DNA from: Auxenochlorella pyrenoidosa
Taxonomy: Eukaryota; Chlorophyta; Trebouxiophyceae; Chlorellales; Chlorellaceae
Direction of reading: 5' to 3'
Length of the DNA stretch: 29,885 bases
Assembly: GCA_001430745.1 (NCBI GenBank)
Contig: KQ481970.1
Location: 35,465-65,349, forward strand
The translations under genes were made by a program, and so were the position numbers. A model generated the notes under the pieces. That model searched no databases and was not told where the DNA came from. It saw only the letters and a list, made by a program, of their open reading frames with translations. Below, piece after piece: positions 20,463 through 29,885 of the stretch. Position 1 is the stretch's first letter. Every line of letters starts with the position of its first letter.

Positions 20463-21604
20463 GCAGCGCCTCGCCGCAGGCAACACCGTGCGCATGCCAG
20501 CGTCAGCAGGTCTGGCAGGCAGGCAGGCAGGCAGGCAGGCAACCTTGACAGCGCACATGGCGCACCTCCCTCCGCCATGATGTGGATTACTAGCGACTCT
20601 CTTCTTGCTGACACCACTTCTTTAGGCAGGCTGCCCCCAGCTCAGCTCTCATCTCTTGCTCCTCCAATGCTGCATGTTGCTTTCTGTGCTCCACCCCTGC
20701 ATGCTTGACGCTGCTCCTGCTCATCCCTTGAGAGCTCAGCCTTAGTGTTGCCTCGCACCTTGAGGCAACTGAAAATTTTTCGTGCTCTACTTTACAGAGA
20801 GGGGCTGCCCGGCTGGGGCCGACAGCTGGCGCTGGTAGGGCTCCAGTGGGCGCTTGGCTTGGAGAGGGTGCAGATGCAAGCACGGGTTGCATGCAGGTGG
20901 GGTACACGCAAGGCCACTCGGGCCCAGGGATGCAGGCAGATCCCGGCCGTGGGTGGGTGCTTGCACGGAAAATCGGATTGGGGTGTCGATCAAATACGGT
21001 GCCGGCGGGAGAGGAAGTGTTGTGCTCGGGTGTTGATGTGGGGTAGTGCTGATATTGATTTACGAAATGGGGCGGTGCTGAGGAATCAGGTGCTGTGAAT
21101 TATGGCTCTGTGAGGTTTGATAGAAGGCTGCGGCGGTGCAGCGATTGAATCAGACAAAAGGCGCAGCATGCACTGCATGGACAACGCACGGACTGGTGTG
21201 CTGCATGCTCTTTGCAAAGGTATGGCGATCAGGAAGCAAACACAACCTTCCAAGGGCCCTGGGCGGAACATACCGAGGCTGGGGGCAGCAGCTCACGGTC
21301 TCGCCATACACGCTGCGGTATGATGTGAAACAGCTTGAAACATGAACATTTTCCCTGGAATGCTGACGTGCTTGAATTGATGTGTCAAGTTTGGTGTTGG
21401 CCAAGCGTGTGCTCCTGGGGCAGGGGCTCAGCCAGAGGCGCACGATTTGGTGGCCTCCAGCGAGGCGCGGAACTGAGGCGGTGCCTGGAATGCGCGGCAA
21501 GAGGCTGGCAAACACTTGAGCCTTGGGGTGGAGGGATGAGCGCGTGGCAGCACGCGCTGCAGAGGGCCTGCGCCCCAGCTGTGGCGGACCTGTGGCGGAC
21601 CTCC
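20463..21604. other. Convergent intergenic region (SPT4 and unknown gene)
   Basis: At 1142 bases this is the longest stretch without a gene. ORFs up to about 120 codons exist, but they have no signal peptide, domain or composition like the neighbours. It presumably holds two 3' untranslated regions. It includes a GGCA microsatellite. No tRNA-like or other RNA structure was recognised by eye. Confidence 0.5.
20514..20542. repeat. (GGCA)n microsatellite
   Basis: About seven uninterrupted GGCA units, about 50 bases after the SPT4 stop codon, so probably in its 3' untranslated region. Confidence 0.9.
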
Positions 21605-22756
21605 TCAGACCTGGGCGGCGGCCTCATCGGCCTCGCCGCGCTGCGCCGTGGCGCAGCCGCCCTCAGCCGCGCCGCACGCGTCCTCTGCCGGCGCGGGCTT
21701 GGCGGGGGCGGGCAGCAGCCCGCTCTCCAGCATCTCGGCAAAGCGCTCGGGGGTGAGCTGGCCATAGGCGCGCAGCACGCCCAGCGCCAGCGGTCGGCTC
21801 AGGCTGCAGCAGGAAGCGCAGGGGCAGAGCTGGTCAGGCGCACGTCTTTGAATTTGCTCAGCAAGGTCAGAAAGCGCTGCTCATGCAGACGCGATGGCAG
21901 CCCACAGCTGGCAGAAGCCTCACTGGGTCCACCCACCACTGGGGGTTGCAGCAGCGTTCCCACTCGGCAACCCCCACTCCACACACCACACCACGCCACA
22001 CCACCCCTCGTTCCTACCGGAACAGCTGCGTGAGTGCGGCGCCGGCCACCGCCTGCCGCTCCACCGGGCCCAGGCTGGGCCAGTGCCCGGCCGCCGAGTG
22101 CATGAGCTCAAACACGAGGCCAGCCAGGCCCCAGGTCAGCCGAGCCGCGGCCCGCAGCAGGCTGCGCTGCTCTGCGGCCGCAGCGTCGGCGGCGCGCGCA
22201 TCAGGACTGCTGCCGCCGGAGCTGGCGGCAGCTGCGGGCGTGGATGCGCTCGAGCCTGGGAGCAGCCCAGCGTGGACTGCCACAACCATGAGCGCCTGCA
22301 CCTGCACGCCGCCACGCCGCACGCACGTCAGCGGCGCTGACGCGCCATCGGCCTCGCCAGGGGTCACCCGCGGGCAGCTGGCAGCTATCTCTGCCAGGGA
22401 CAGGCCGTTGATGTGGGTGATCCCGTGGCTGCCAGCGCTGCCAGAATTCCCTGCCTCAGTTTGCACCAGGGCCAGAGGGCCCGGGAGCCTGCAGAGTGCA
22501 GGGGAGAGGAATTCCAATGAGCGTACGTGGCAACCAATGTGATGATACGCTGTGATCAGGGCAGGAGCAGCGGGAATGGGCAAATCAGAGAGTCGCAGCG
22601 TGCACAAGATGCGCCCTGCGTCGGCCTGGGCCGCTCAGCGAGCGACGGCGGCGCCAGCGCCAACTGGGGCCAGACTTACCGGAAGCACCCGTCGATCAGC
22701 GTAACATAAGCGGGGATATGTCCTGAGCAGTCTGCAGAGGGCGCGGGCTGGCGCAT
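21605..22756 (-). CDS. Protein of unknown function, 248 residues
   Basis: Not recognised. Three exons (22680-22756, 22018-22488, 21605-21803) join in phase across two GT-AG introns. The ATG at 22756 opens MRQPAPSADCSG and runs in frame into IPAYVTLIDGCFR; little room is left upstream before the neighbouring gene's 3' end. The middle exon has a hydrophobic, Ala/Val-rich stretch (VQVQALMVVAVHAGLL), a Ser/Ala spacer, then helical segments (LLRAAARLTWGLAGLVFELM, ERQAVAGAALTQLFR). The last exon adds PLALGVLRAYGQLTPERFAEMLESG and a low-complexity acidic tail. No catalytic motif is visible. Mostly alpha-helical structure is inferred. Exon joining is well supported by phase; the start codon is less certain. 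Confidence 0.62.
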
Positions 22757-23041
22757 ATGGCGGAAAGCGCTTGTTCTGGAAGGTCGAGTCTGTCGGGCGC
22801 GTTGTAGGTTGACGCACTGGAGGCCGAGAGCGGTTTACGTGCAAGATAAGAATGGCTATGGGGTGGAGCGCTGGGATGTTGTGGCGGGAGCTTCAGGCGC
22901 GCCGCCGCTGGGCGTGCTGCAGCGGCAGCACCACCAGATCCGAGGGTTTGTCGGATTGAATGCCAAGCTTCAAGCACAATGCCGCTGAGAGTTACATCAG
23001 GTGTTTCTGAAAGTACAGCAGTGCTACACATGCAGAGAACT
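22757..23041. other. Intergenic region between unknown gene and HIT gene
   Basis: It contains the 3' end of the HIT gene and the upstream region of the unknown gene, both on the minus strand. Only 285 bases are available for both. Confidence 0.5.
22992..22996 (-). terminator. Putative TGTAA polyadenylation signal of the HIT gene
   Basis: TGTAA on the minus strand 46 nt beyond the HIT-gene stop codon; sequence and orientation fit green-algal practice, though the 3' untranslated region would be short. Confidence 0.45.
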
Positions 23042-24108
23042 TCAAAGCTGGACTCGCAAAAAGGCCTCCCGAAGCATGGCCACCACCGCTGCTGCAGCCT
23101 CGGGCGCGAGCGGCTGCGGGGGGACAGCGCCATAGCATGGGCCCGGCCAGGCTGGATCCGTCTGCAATTTATGATCAAGGCGATCTGGGCGTGAGAGTCA
23201 GATTGAAGGTGGGAAGCCAACGCCATGAAACCAGGGCTTGGTCTTCCAGTCGGGGGCCCCTCAGCCGCGCACGAGGATAATGGAATGTTGGCGGCTTTTA
23301 GCCGAGCCCCTGTTACGGCTTTTCTGATGCAATTTCATTTCCAGCCTCGGCCTGCAAGCACCCAGCATGAACAGCCCCCAAGGCACCCCTCCCAGCCGTA
23401 CCTCCAGTCTTCCAGTGATGTGCACATGCAGCTGCGAGACGATGTTGCCAATGGCTGCAATGTTGAGCTTGAAAGGGCGATACAGGTCCTGCAGAGGCAG
23501 TGAGATGGAGACGTGCTGCAAGGAGGTGGAAACAGCATGTGCCATGGCAGCACCCACTCCCCACTGAAAGAGGTGCCCTTTCCTCCTTCCGCCAGCCCAC
23601 ATCCATTGCCAGAGGCTTGGCTCCTGCCGCCTGATAACATGCATCACTAGGCATGCAGGCATCGCAATCCTCTCGGCCCCACCTGCAGCACCCGCGCCGC
23701 CGCCTCCACCTCCCGCCACAGCTGCGCCCGCTGCGCCGCATCCAGGTCAAGCACCTCGCGCGCCCGGTTGACCCGCGGCACCAGTACCAGCCAGCAGGGG
23801 TAGGAGGCATCGTCGCAGACCAGCACCCGGCACAGCGGCAGGTCGCACACCTGGCGGAGGGGTAAGCGGGGGCGCAGGCTGGTTGGGGAGCAGGCACTGG
23901 GCGGCACCGGCAGCGGCAGCACACTGGCTGACGAGGAATGAAGCGATCGATGCTGGCGCCTCACGTGATGCTTTCCCTGCAGCAGGCGCTCATCCATATC
24001 AAAGAGGGCGGCGCCCTGCGCCGACTGCCGGCGCCCAAAAAGCAGGCGCCCCAAGGCCAGCCCTGCAGCCAGGCAGGCCGAAGCCAGCAGGGGGACAGGA
24101 GTAGTCAT
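23042..24108 (-). CDS. HIT-family nucleotide hydrolase, bacterial-like subtype, with N-terminal membrane or targeting segment
   Basis: HIT proteins hydrolyse or transfer nucleotides at an active-site histidine. Exons 23965-24108, 23683-23850, 23402-23488 and 23042-23161, all in phase 0, give 172 residues. The N-terminus (LLASACLAAGLALGRLLFG) is hydrophobic and could be an anchor or targeting signal. The domain reads CRVLVCDDASYPCWLVLVPR, then EVLDLDAAQRAQLW, KLNIAAIGNIVSQLHVHITGR with the catalytic-type His125 and His127, and DPAWPGPCYG. This DD...VPR / QLHVH / AWPGP layout is the one I associate with the short bacterial HIT proteins rather than eukaryotic HINT or FHIT. The first position of the HxHxH triad is Gln, as is common in that subtype. 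The substrate is unknown. The next gene upstream (24625-26892) encodes another HIT-fold protein. Confidence 0.88.
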
Positions 24109-24624
24109 GGCGATCGTTCATTGGCGATCGCCGCCAGTCGGCTGCAGCAGGCTGCCAGGGCGGGTGCGCTGCGCATGCCGCGGCGGCGCACCAAAGCTGC
24201 CAGTGAAAGCCAACCCCTTAACCTTACTTGACACCTATGAAAGGCCAGGTCAACACAGATTGAGGTAAGCACAAGCAGGGCCACTTCTCCCCCCCATTAC
24301 CATTGTCATCATGTGAGCCGCACGCACACCACGCCAGCATCCGGTTCCAGCCTTCTGCTTCTGCCGCTGCTTTCACTGCTCTACTGGAGCACCAACGTAC
24401 GGGACGCTTATTACATGCGAAAGAATCAAACACATGTATGAGGTTGCAGGTCGAGCAGGCAGGGCAACGGAGCATGCAGTGGTGAGCGGTGGGTTGCAAC
24501 AAACAACATGAGCCCGGTTCCCCGTGAGGGATGGCGCACCCTGCCGATAGGTGCCCGCGTTGTGCCGCCCTGTGCATCGTTTCCATGATGGAGCCCCCAA
24601 GACAGCAGCCCAGGCCTGCGGTGC
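24109..24624. promoter_or_regulatory. Intergenic region upstream of the HIT gene
   Basis: It holds the upstream region of the HIT gene and the 3' end of the pyrophosphatase-like gene, both on the minus strand. No additional gene was seen. Confidence 0.45.
24411..24415 (-). terminator. Putative TGTAA polyadenylation signal of the CDP-diacylglycerol pyrophosphatase-like gene
   Basis: TGTAA on the minus strand about 210 nt beyond the stop codon at 24625. Confidence 0.5.
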
Positions 24625-26892
24625 TCAGCAGTGGCACTCTGCGCAGGACAGCAGGCACTCCACCTGGCGGTCGGTGGCGCGCACCAGGCCTGCCGGAGGG
24701 GTGGGTGGGTGGGTGGGTGGGGGGGCTGGTTGAGGTGCACGCAGGCAGGCAGACAGGCAGGCGGGCAGGCGGGCCGACAGCAAGAATGTGGCCAGAAGCA
24801 TGCAATCACACAGCGCTCACATATGTCTCCCGGCCTGGGGCTGGTCACGAGCAGCGCAGAGTAAACCACAGCCTGCAGGCAGGGCAAGGAAGAACTAGCG
24901 GGCAGCCTGGGTGCACCAGTGGCAAAGTGACACCAAGTTTGGCAGCGATGCAGTAAGCAGCAGGTTGGCGACGGTGCCGAGGCAGCAGGCAGCAGGCACC
25001 TTAGCCCTCCCCTGCCTTACCTCTGGCTGGCCCCCGTACACCCTCTCAAACGCCTTGGCAGCCGAGGGGGTAGCAGCGGCGAAGCACTGTGCGCTGATGG
25101 GGGTGCGGTCAGTCACAGCGGCGGTTGACACTGCAGCAGGGACGACGGGCGAGAGCGGGCTTGAAAAAAACCCAACACCCATGTGCTAGCGCCTGATGCG
25201 CCACGGCTTGCTTTGACTCTTGCCCCCCCCCCCGCCCCCCCTGGCAGGTGCAGCCGCGCGAGCGGCTCTGCGCCCTCACCCTTGCAGCTGGTGGCCTGCC
25301 GCGCGGCGCACTCAATGGTCGTTGGGGTGCTGCCTGCCGTCAACCCCTTAAGTGCCGTGGCCAGGCTGGGCTGCACGTCGGCCACGTGGATGTGCAGCTG
25401 CAGAGGGCAGAGTGCAGGGCAGGAGGTCAAGGGTTGAAAGCTCGCACCACTGCAGGTGGGTGTTTGGGAGCGGCGGCATGAAACCAGGACATGGTTGCAA
25501 CAGGGTGCAACGGGCGCAGTTGCTTTGTGGCCCCAGCCGGGGGCGGGAGGTGGGCAGGGGATGGGTGGGGCCACCATCGAATGCTACACAGGAGCAGGCG
25601 GCGGCAGCTGGCAGCACGACGGTCATGCGCGTGCCGGCACCTCTGGGAACCACACGCCTGCCCCGGCAACACTCTTCATGCACCTGGTGCTGCGTGCGGC
25701 GGTGGTTGCCGTTGACGCCCAGGCCCTTGGTCGCCTTCTCCGTCCCGCTGAGCAGGGCCCAGGCGTAGTCCAGGGCAGCATCACCGGGGCCGCAGGCAGC
25801 CGAGGCGTACATCTCGACGCCGCTGCAGGGCTTGGTGGGCAGCACCTGCAGGGGGCCGCGTGTGTGTGTGTGGGTGGGTGGGTGGGTGGTGGTGGTGGTG
25901 GTGGGGTGGGGGGGGGGGGGGGGTCACTGCCTGTGCATGCATGCCTGGTCGGCGTGTTTACGCCAACCTACGCTTACAGTCTGCCCAACTGCAGCACGGT
26001 GTATGAACGGGGAGGCGCAGGCAAAGGGGCGCGCTGTGCGGCCTGCAGGGCGCACTGCCCCTGCCTGGGCACCTGCGAGGGTCCTGGCGCTGCTGCATGG
26101 CAAGCCGGCTGACAGCCTTATTGCAAGGTGCGGTGCAGTGCACACGTGGGCCCGCTGTGGCGCACCAGGAAGTGGTCCTGTGCGGGGGTGCCAGTTGCCA
26201 CAAACGAGCCGGGGGCTTGCTCAGAGTAGCGTTCGTAGAGGTAGCAGGCGGGGCAGTAGTTGCCCGTTGCGTCGTAGTTCTGCATTGGACAGAAGGGGAT
26301 GGCGAGGGCGCAGGGGAAGGTTGGGAAGGGCAAGGGGCACGTAAGCTGGGCTGGCGTGTTGGGCGGCAGCGTGGCACAGGCTGGGCAGCAGGGACAGCAG
26401 AGGGCAGGCTGTGCGAGGCAGCCTGCAGTGACTCGTGCAATGGCCTGATGAGGACAGGTGCAGCGCACGGCCGGGAGCAGGTGGCAGGTGGCACAAGCGG
26501 GCAATTCTGTCAGGCGGCGGCTGTCCCTCACTGGTCCGCCCTTGTAGCAGGTCATCATAGGATCCTTGATCTTCTCGTTTGCTGCAGCCGGTAGGAGCAT
26601 GGAGAGAGTCATGCAGGGGCACGAGGGGGCGCCTGATCGCAAACCAGTTCAGCGCTGCTAGACACTGTACCTGCGGCGGCCTGATTGGCAGTGTCCTCCC
26701 TCAGCGCTTGCAGCACCTGCCCACAACCTCGGCAGGTCTGCACTCACCATAGGCAGGCCCGGTAGGCGTCGGGCATGTCACCTCAGTGTTCAGCAGCGCC
26801 CTGATGGCGCCGGCGCCTGGCCGCGCTGCCAGCCCGCCAGTGACCGCGCTGGCGACCAGCAGCAGCGGCAACATGCAGGCTGCGCGAATCAT
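24625..26892 (-). CDS. Secreted CDP-diacylglycerol pyrophosphatase-like protein (Cdh family, HIT fold)
   Basis: Eight exons join in phase to 271 residues: 26748-26892, 26532-26581, 26166-26279, 25684-25845, 25280-25397, 25021-25130, 24821-24872 and 24625-24689. The N-terminus MIRAACMLPLLLVASAVTGG is a signal peptide. The core matches the Cdh layout as I know it: FVATGTPAQDHFLVLPTKPCSGVE, DYAWALL, GVNGNHRRTQHQLHIHVADV with His159 and His161, QPSLATAL, and a late strand AVVYSALLVTSPRPGD. Bacterial Cdh cleaves CDP-diacylglycerol to CMP and phosphatidate and is about 250 residues long. Unlike it, this protein has several Cys-rich spots (YCPACY; C-terminal CLLSCAECHC), suggesting disulfides in the secretory pathway. 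A GTG upstream of the ATG at 26892 was rejected as start. The fold call is more certain than the substrate. Confidence 0.75.
24701..24725. repeat. (GGGT)n tract beside the last acceptor of the pyrophosphatase-like gene
   Basis: GGGT units on the plus strand, so CCCA in the transcript, ending a few bases before the last splice acceptor at 24690. It probably serves as, or has expanded from, the pyrimidine-rich tract. Confidence 0.85.
25859..25923. repeat. Compound microsatellite: GT, GGGT, GGT and poly-G
   Basis: Sixty-five bases of stacked simple repeats ending in about 16 G. It is C-rich in the transcript and lies just upstream of the acceptor of the exon starting at 25845. Confidence 0.9.
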
Positions 26893-27374
26893 GACGCTCG
26901 CTGGTTCCGAACAACAGAGCAGGGAAGAGGGGATGGGAGGCACAGGTCCTTAGCGCGCTCAGGGTCGTTTAGGCGCGTAAGGGCTCTGAGGGCTAAGGGC
27001 TTCCTGCACGGCAAGTGGGCATGTACAAAGGTGTAAACGCGGCGTACAGACGCCGCTTTATTGGCACTTTACCCCAGCTGGCACTGCCGCCACCTGGTAC
27101 CGCCAGCTGGGGCCGCTCTGCATCGTGGCTTCTGACACCTTCACGCAGCCTCTTCAAGCTCTGCCCATGGCTTAATTCACACTTGTGCAATGAAACCAGG
27201 AAAACAGCAGAGGACAGTGGAGGCAGAACAGGAGGGGAGTGAGAGAACGGGATGGCAGGCATAGCACGTGCAGGCTGCGCGCTACGCTGAGCGCTCCAGC
27301 CTGCTTGACCGCCCGTGCCAGGCCGGGCAGCGTGCTCAGGGCCCCGCCGACTCCCGACGCCGTTGGTCGCCTGC
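26893..27374. promoter_or_regulatory. Intergenic region upstream of the pyrophosphatase-like gene
   Basis: It contains the 3' end of UTP3 and the upstream region of the secreted pyrophosphatase-like gene, both on the minus strand. A stem-loop next to an AATAAA is described separately. No gene was seen. Confidence 0.45.
27039..27062 (-). terminator. AATAAA followed by a stem-loop; possible 3'-end signal of UTP3
   Basis: On the minus strand AATAAA (27062-27057) is directly followed by GCGGCG-tctgta-CGCCGC, a perfect 6-bp stem with a 6-base loop, about 310 nt beyond the UTP3 stop codon. It may instead belong to the promoter of the next gene, whose ATG is about 165 bases further on. Confidence 0.3.
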
Positions 27375-29885
27375 TCAGAGCTTGACAGACTTGGACACGC
27401 GAGCCTTGATGCCGGTGGCCTCTCCACCGTACGAGCCGCCCGCCTGGCGCACCTCCTGCACCTGGCCCTTGCGCCGCACCGTGGCCTGCGCAAACTTGAC
27501 CCTGCAGGGAGGAGGGAAAATGGGGAAGAGAATCGCAGTGTAAAGCAGGCTGGTTGGGCAGCTGGGGGCGCACGCTTCTGTCCGCCAGGCTGCACAAGGC
27601 CCTGCCAAGGGGCGTGAGACGAGGGGGCACGCGCTGGCTGGGCGGCAGCACACAGCATGGTGCACAGCATGCAATGCCCGGACAGTTGGGCAAGCGCATG
27701 AAAGGCGGGGCGTGCCTGTGCTTCTTGCGGGGGTTCTTGAGGTCCTTCCGGCGGTGGGGGGTGAGGCCGCGGTTCTTCTCGATGTCTGCAGCAGGGGGGT
27801 GGGTGGGATGGGGGGGTGGGGTGGTTGGTTGGCATAGGGGCGCTTGCCGGGCCGCGCCTGCGTCGCAGTCTTGGTTGCCAGCCCTGGCCCGTGCCGCGTC
27901 CTGCGATTCCGCCCTAGCCGGCACAGGCGGCTGGGTGCTCACCCCGCGTGATTCCGCGCGCCCCCGCCGTGGTGGGGTCCTCCAGCGGGGGCAGCACCTC
28001 GGGGCGCTGGTACGCCTCCTTGCGCCGCTGCTTCTTGCTGGCTGCAGGCGCAAAAGGAGGGGGTGGGGGGCGACACTGGTCAGGCGTTGAGGCGGCACGG
28101 CAGGGCCGAGGGGCGATGCAGCTGCTGCAGGCCCCAGGCTCGGCAGCCGCGCTCGCAGGGGCGCGGCGCGCCTGCCCGCCCGGCCCCAGGCCAGCGCGGC
28201 CTGCCCACCGGCGCCGCCCGACCAGCCGCCGCCGTGGCGGCCATCGACGACCCCACATGGCCCCAGGCTACGCCCCTCCCGATGCTCAGGCTGTGCTGTC
28301 AAGAGGCCAGGGGAGTGCCACGAACGGCAGCACCCACCCGCAGCTGCCTTGGCCTCCTGGTAGAACTCGTCCTCCTCGCCGCCGCGCCGCCGCTTGCCGC
28401 CGAATTCCTCCGGCCCCTCGTCCTCCTCCAGAGCCATCTGCAGCGGAGCGACAGCTCTGGGGCTCGACACAGCAGGCGGGCTGCCACCCCCGTAGCCCGC
28501 ATCGGCGCGCGCCGCCGTATGCCCCGCCCGCGCCCCCCAAACACGTACACACCTGCTGCCGCGCGCGCACAGAGTCGTACTTGGCGCGGCGCTCGTGCAG
28601 GGGCTCCTTGGTGGGCAGGTCGGCATCGCCAGAGCGAGGCGCCTTGCGTGCAGCCGCCATGGCCTGCGGCAGGAGGCCAGGTGTCGGCAAGCGGGCGCAC
28701 AGGTAAACTCACGTCGGCGCTGCGGCTGCGGCTGCGCAGCCGGCGCCTGCTGCGCTGGCGCGGCGCCTTCTTGACCGCGCGCCGCGCGCCCCCAAGGGCC
28801 GTGCAAACGGCGCGGCTGGGCGCAGTGCATGCCCCCCCCCCCCCCCGCACCTGCGCCGCCAGGTCGGCGCCAAACTTCTGTGACGCCTTGTGGCGCTGGA
28901 AGATGGCGTCGATGCCGGCGCCGCCGTCGGCGCCCACGATGTCGGCCACCTCGTCTGCAAAGTCGTCCAGCAGCGCCTTGCCGCTGCGCAAGGTGGGGGC
29001 GGGGGATGGTGTGTGTGTGTGTGTGTGGTGGTGGTGTGTGTGCGTGTGGGGGGTGCGGGCAGGCCAGCGGGTTGAGGGCCAGTTGCTGAGCCAGGGGCCC
29101 AGCAGACCAGGGGGCTGGCTGGCAGCACCGGCCAGGGGGGTAACAGCCAGCCAGGCGGGAAGGCAGGCAGGCTCGCAGGCAGGCAGCACCTGCGAGCGAG
29201 CCGGCGGGAAGGGGGGCCGAGCAGGAGGGTGGGCAGCGGGCGGCGGGCGCGCACCTGAGGCCCTCGCGGCGATGCGCCTTGAGCCGCTTGCGCTCTTCCT
29301 TGGACAGGGGCACGCGGATCTGGGGGTGGGGTGGGGGGGTGGGGGGCGCGAGGAAGGTTTGACAAGAGGCTGAGGGACACAGCGCAGGGCAGGTCTGCAG
29401 GTCTGGGGGGCGGCGGGGCGGCGTGCGGAACGCAGGTCCACCGCGCTCCTCTCGCATCTGCATTTGCCCCTGACGCCCGCCCGCCGCCCCGCCCCCTGCA
29501 ACCCCCAACCACCCCCTCCAGCCCCCCCCCCTCCTCACCATCAGCTCCTCCTCCACGTCCTCCCGCGCCGCCAGGCGCTGCCGCTCGCGCAGCGCCGCCG
29601 CCGTGTCCATGCCCGCCGCCGCGTAGCGCTGCTCCTCGGGCGCGCCCGCCAGCTCCGCCGCCAGCTCCTGCGGCAGCAGACAAGGACGCATCGGCCTGTG
29701 AGGTGAGGGCCTGCCCTTCATTGGCAGCAAGGGAACGCAGGGGCAGCTGCCGCCAACTCGATGGGAGTCGACCCGCAGCAGCCTGCTGCCATGGCCCATG
29801 CCTTGGGGGCCGCCATGCAACTCCCTGTGAGGCGGCAGGCACGCGCGCCACCCGCCGGCCAGCCCACCTGCACCAGCCCGCTGCG
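27375..29885 (-). CDS. UTP3: UTP3/SAS10 small-subunit processome protein, C-terminal part; 5' end outside the window
   Basis: Nucleolar factor of the U3 snoRNP/SSU processome, needed for 18S rRNA maturation. Nine visible exon segments: 29868-29885 (cut by the edge), 29539-29667, 29255-29319, 28851-28983, 28553-28663, 28338-28437, 27943-28041, 27716-27785 and 27375-27501. They join in phase to 283 residues. The end is the Sas10 C-terminal domain: ITRDIEKNRGLTPHRRKDLKNP, KKHRVKFAQATVRRKGQV, and YGGEATGIKARVSKSVKL at the stop. Upstream are a charged region (KRRRGGEEDEFYQEAKA) and KEERKRLKAHRREGL. The intron after the GLTPHR exon starts with GC (CAG|GCACGC, 27715); no GT nearby keeps the phase. 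The N-terminal region, including the Sas10/Utp3 domain proper, lies off the right edge. Confidence 0.94.
29008..29050. repeat. (GT)n microsatellite in a UTP3 intron
   Basis: Interrupted GT/GGT repeat close to the acceptor of the exon starting at 28983. Confidence 0.9.

Noticed and set aside
20514..20542. Short direct repeats as possible CRISPR or array
   Set aside because: It is a plain GGCA microsatellite with no spacers.
20745..21098. 117-codon plus-strand frame after SPT4
   Set aside because: It shows no signal, domain, splice partners or family resemblance. It overlaps the likely 3' untranslated regions of two converging genes.
26893..26943. Longer N-terminus of the pyrophosphatase-like protein from an upstream GTG
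   Set aside because: Nuclear genes start at ATG, and the ATG at 26892 gives a clean signal peptide.
27172..29820. Uninterrupted minus-strand open frame of 882 codons
   Set aside because: It runs through introns and in the wrong frame across most UTP3 exons. High GC makes stop codons rare, so long empty frames are expected. The spliced model matches the Sas10 family and this frame does not.

Overview
The window looks like nuclear DNA of a green alga, most likely a trebouxiophyte relative of Chlorella. The reasons are very high GC, eukaryotic genes split by many short introns (about 58 could be placed by splice signals and reading phase), plant- and alga-type gene families, and TGTAA polyadenylation signals behind several genes. 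There is no bacterial operon, CRISPR array, transposon or phage. All exon boundaries below are inferred by eye from splice consensus, phase continuity and family motifs. No transcript data were available.

Layout: (1) 1-5213, minus: first 14 exons of an ABC transporter of subfamily A, cut by the left edge just after the Walker A motif. (2) 5514-7017, plus: ISCA2-type iron-sulfur carrier, divergent from the transporter. (3) 7875-8886, minus: thioredoxin-like protein without a CxxC centre. (4) 9554-13062, plus: alanine-rich coiled-coil protein of unknown role. (5) 13544-15015, plus: small secreted protein with ten CxxC pairs. (6) 15643-19319, minus: RluA-type pseudouridine synthase with a cysteine-rich N-terminal extension. 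(7) 19614-20462, plus: transcription elongation factor SPT4, divergent from (6). (8) 21605-22756, minus: unrecognised 248-residue protein. (9) 23042-24108, minus: HIT-family hydrolase. (10) 24625-26892, minus: secreted protein resembling CDP-diacylglycerol pyrophosphatase, itself a HIT-fold enzyme. (11) 27375-29885, minus: UTP3/SAS10, a small-subunit processome factor, cut by the right edge.

The genes are mostly unrelated housekeeping functions: transport, Fe-S assembly, RNA modification, transcription elongation and ribosome biogenesis. They do not form one pathway. Two local associations stand out: ABCA/ISCA2 and pseudouridine synthase/SPT4 are head-to-head pairs with about 300 bp between start codons, and two HIT-fold hydrolase genes lie next to each other.

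No clearly new multi-gene system was found. The most notable observations are the high share of GC-AG introns (five of about 58), the HIT-fold gene pair, the exon-modular cysteine-rich secreted protein, and the cysteine-rich N-terminal extension on the pseudouridine synthase.
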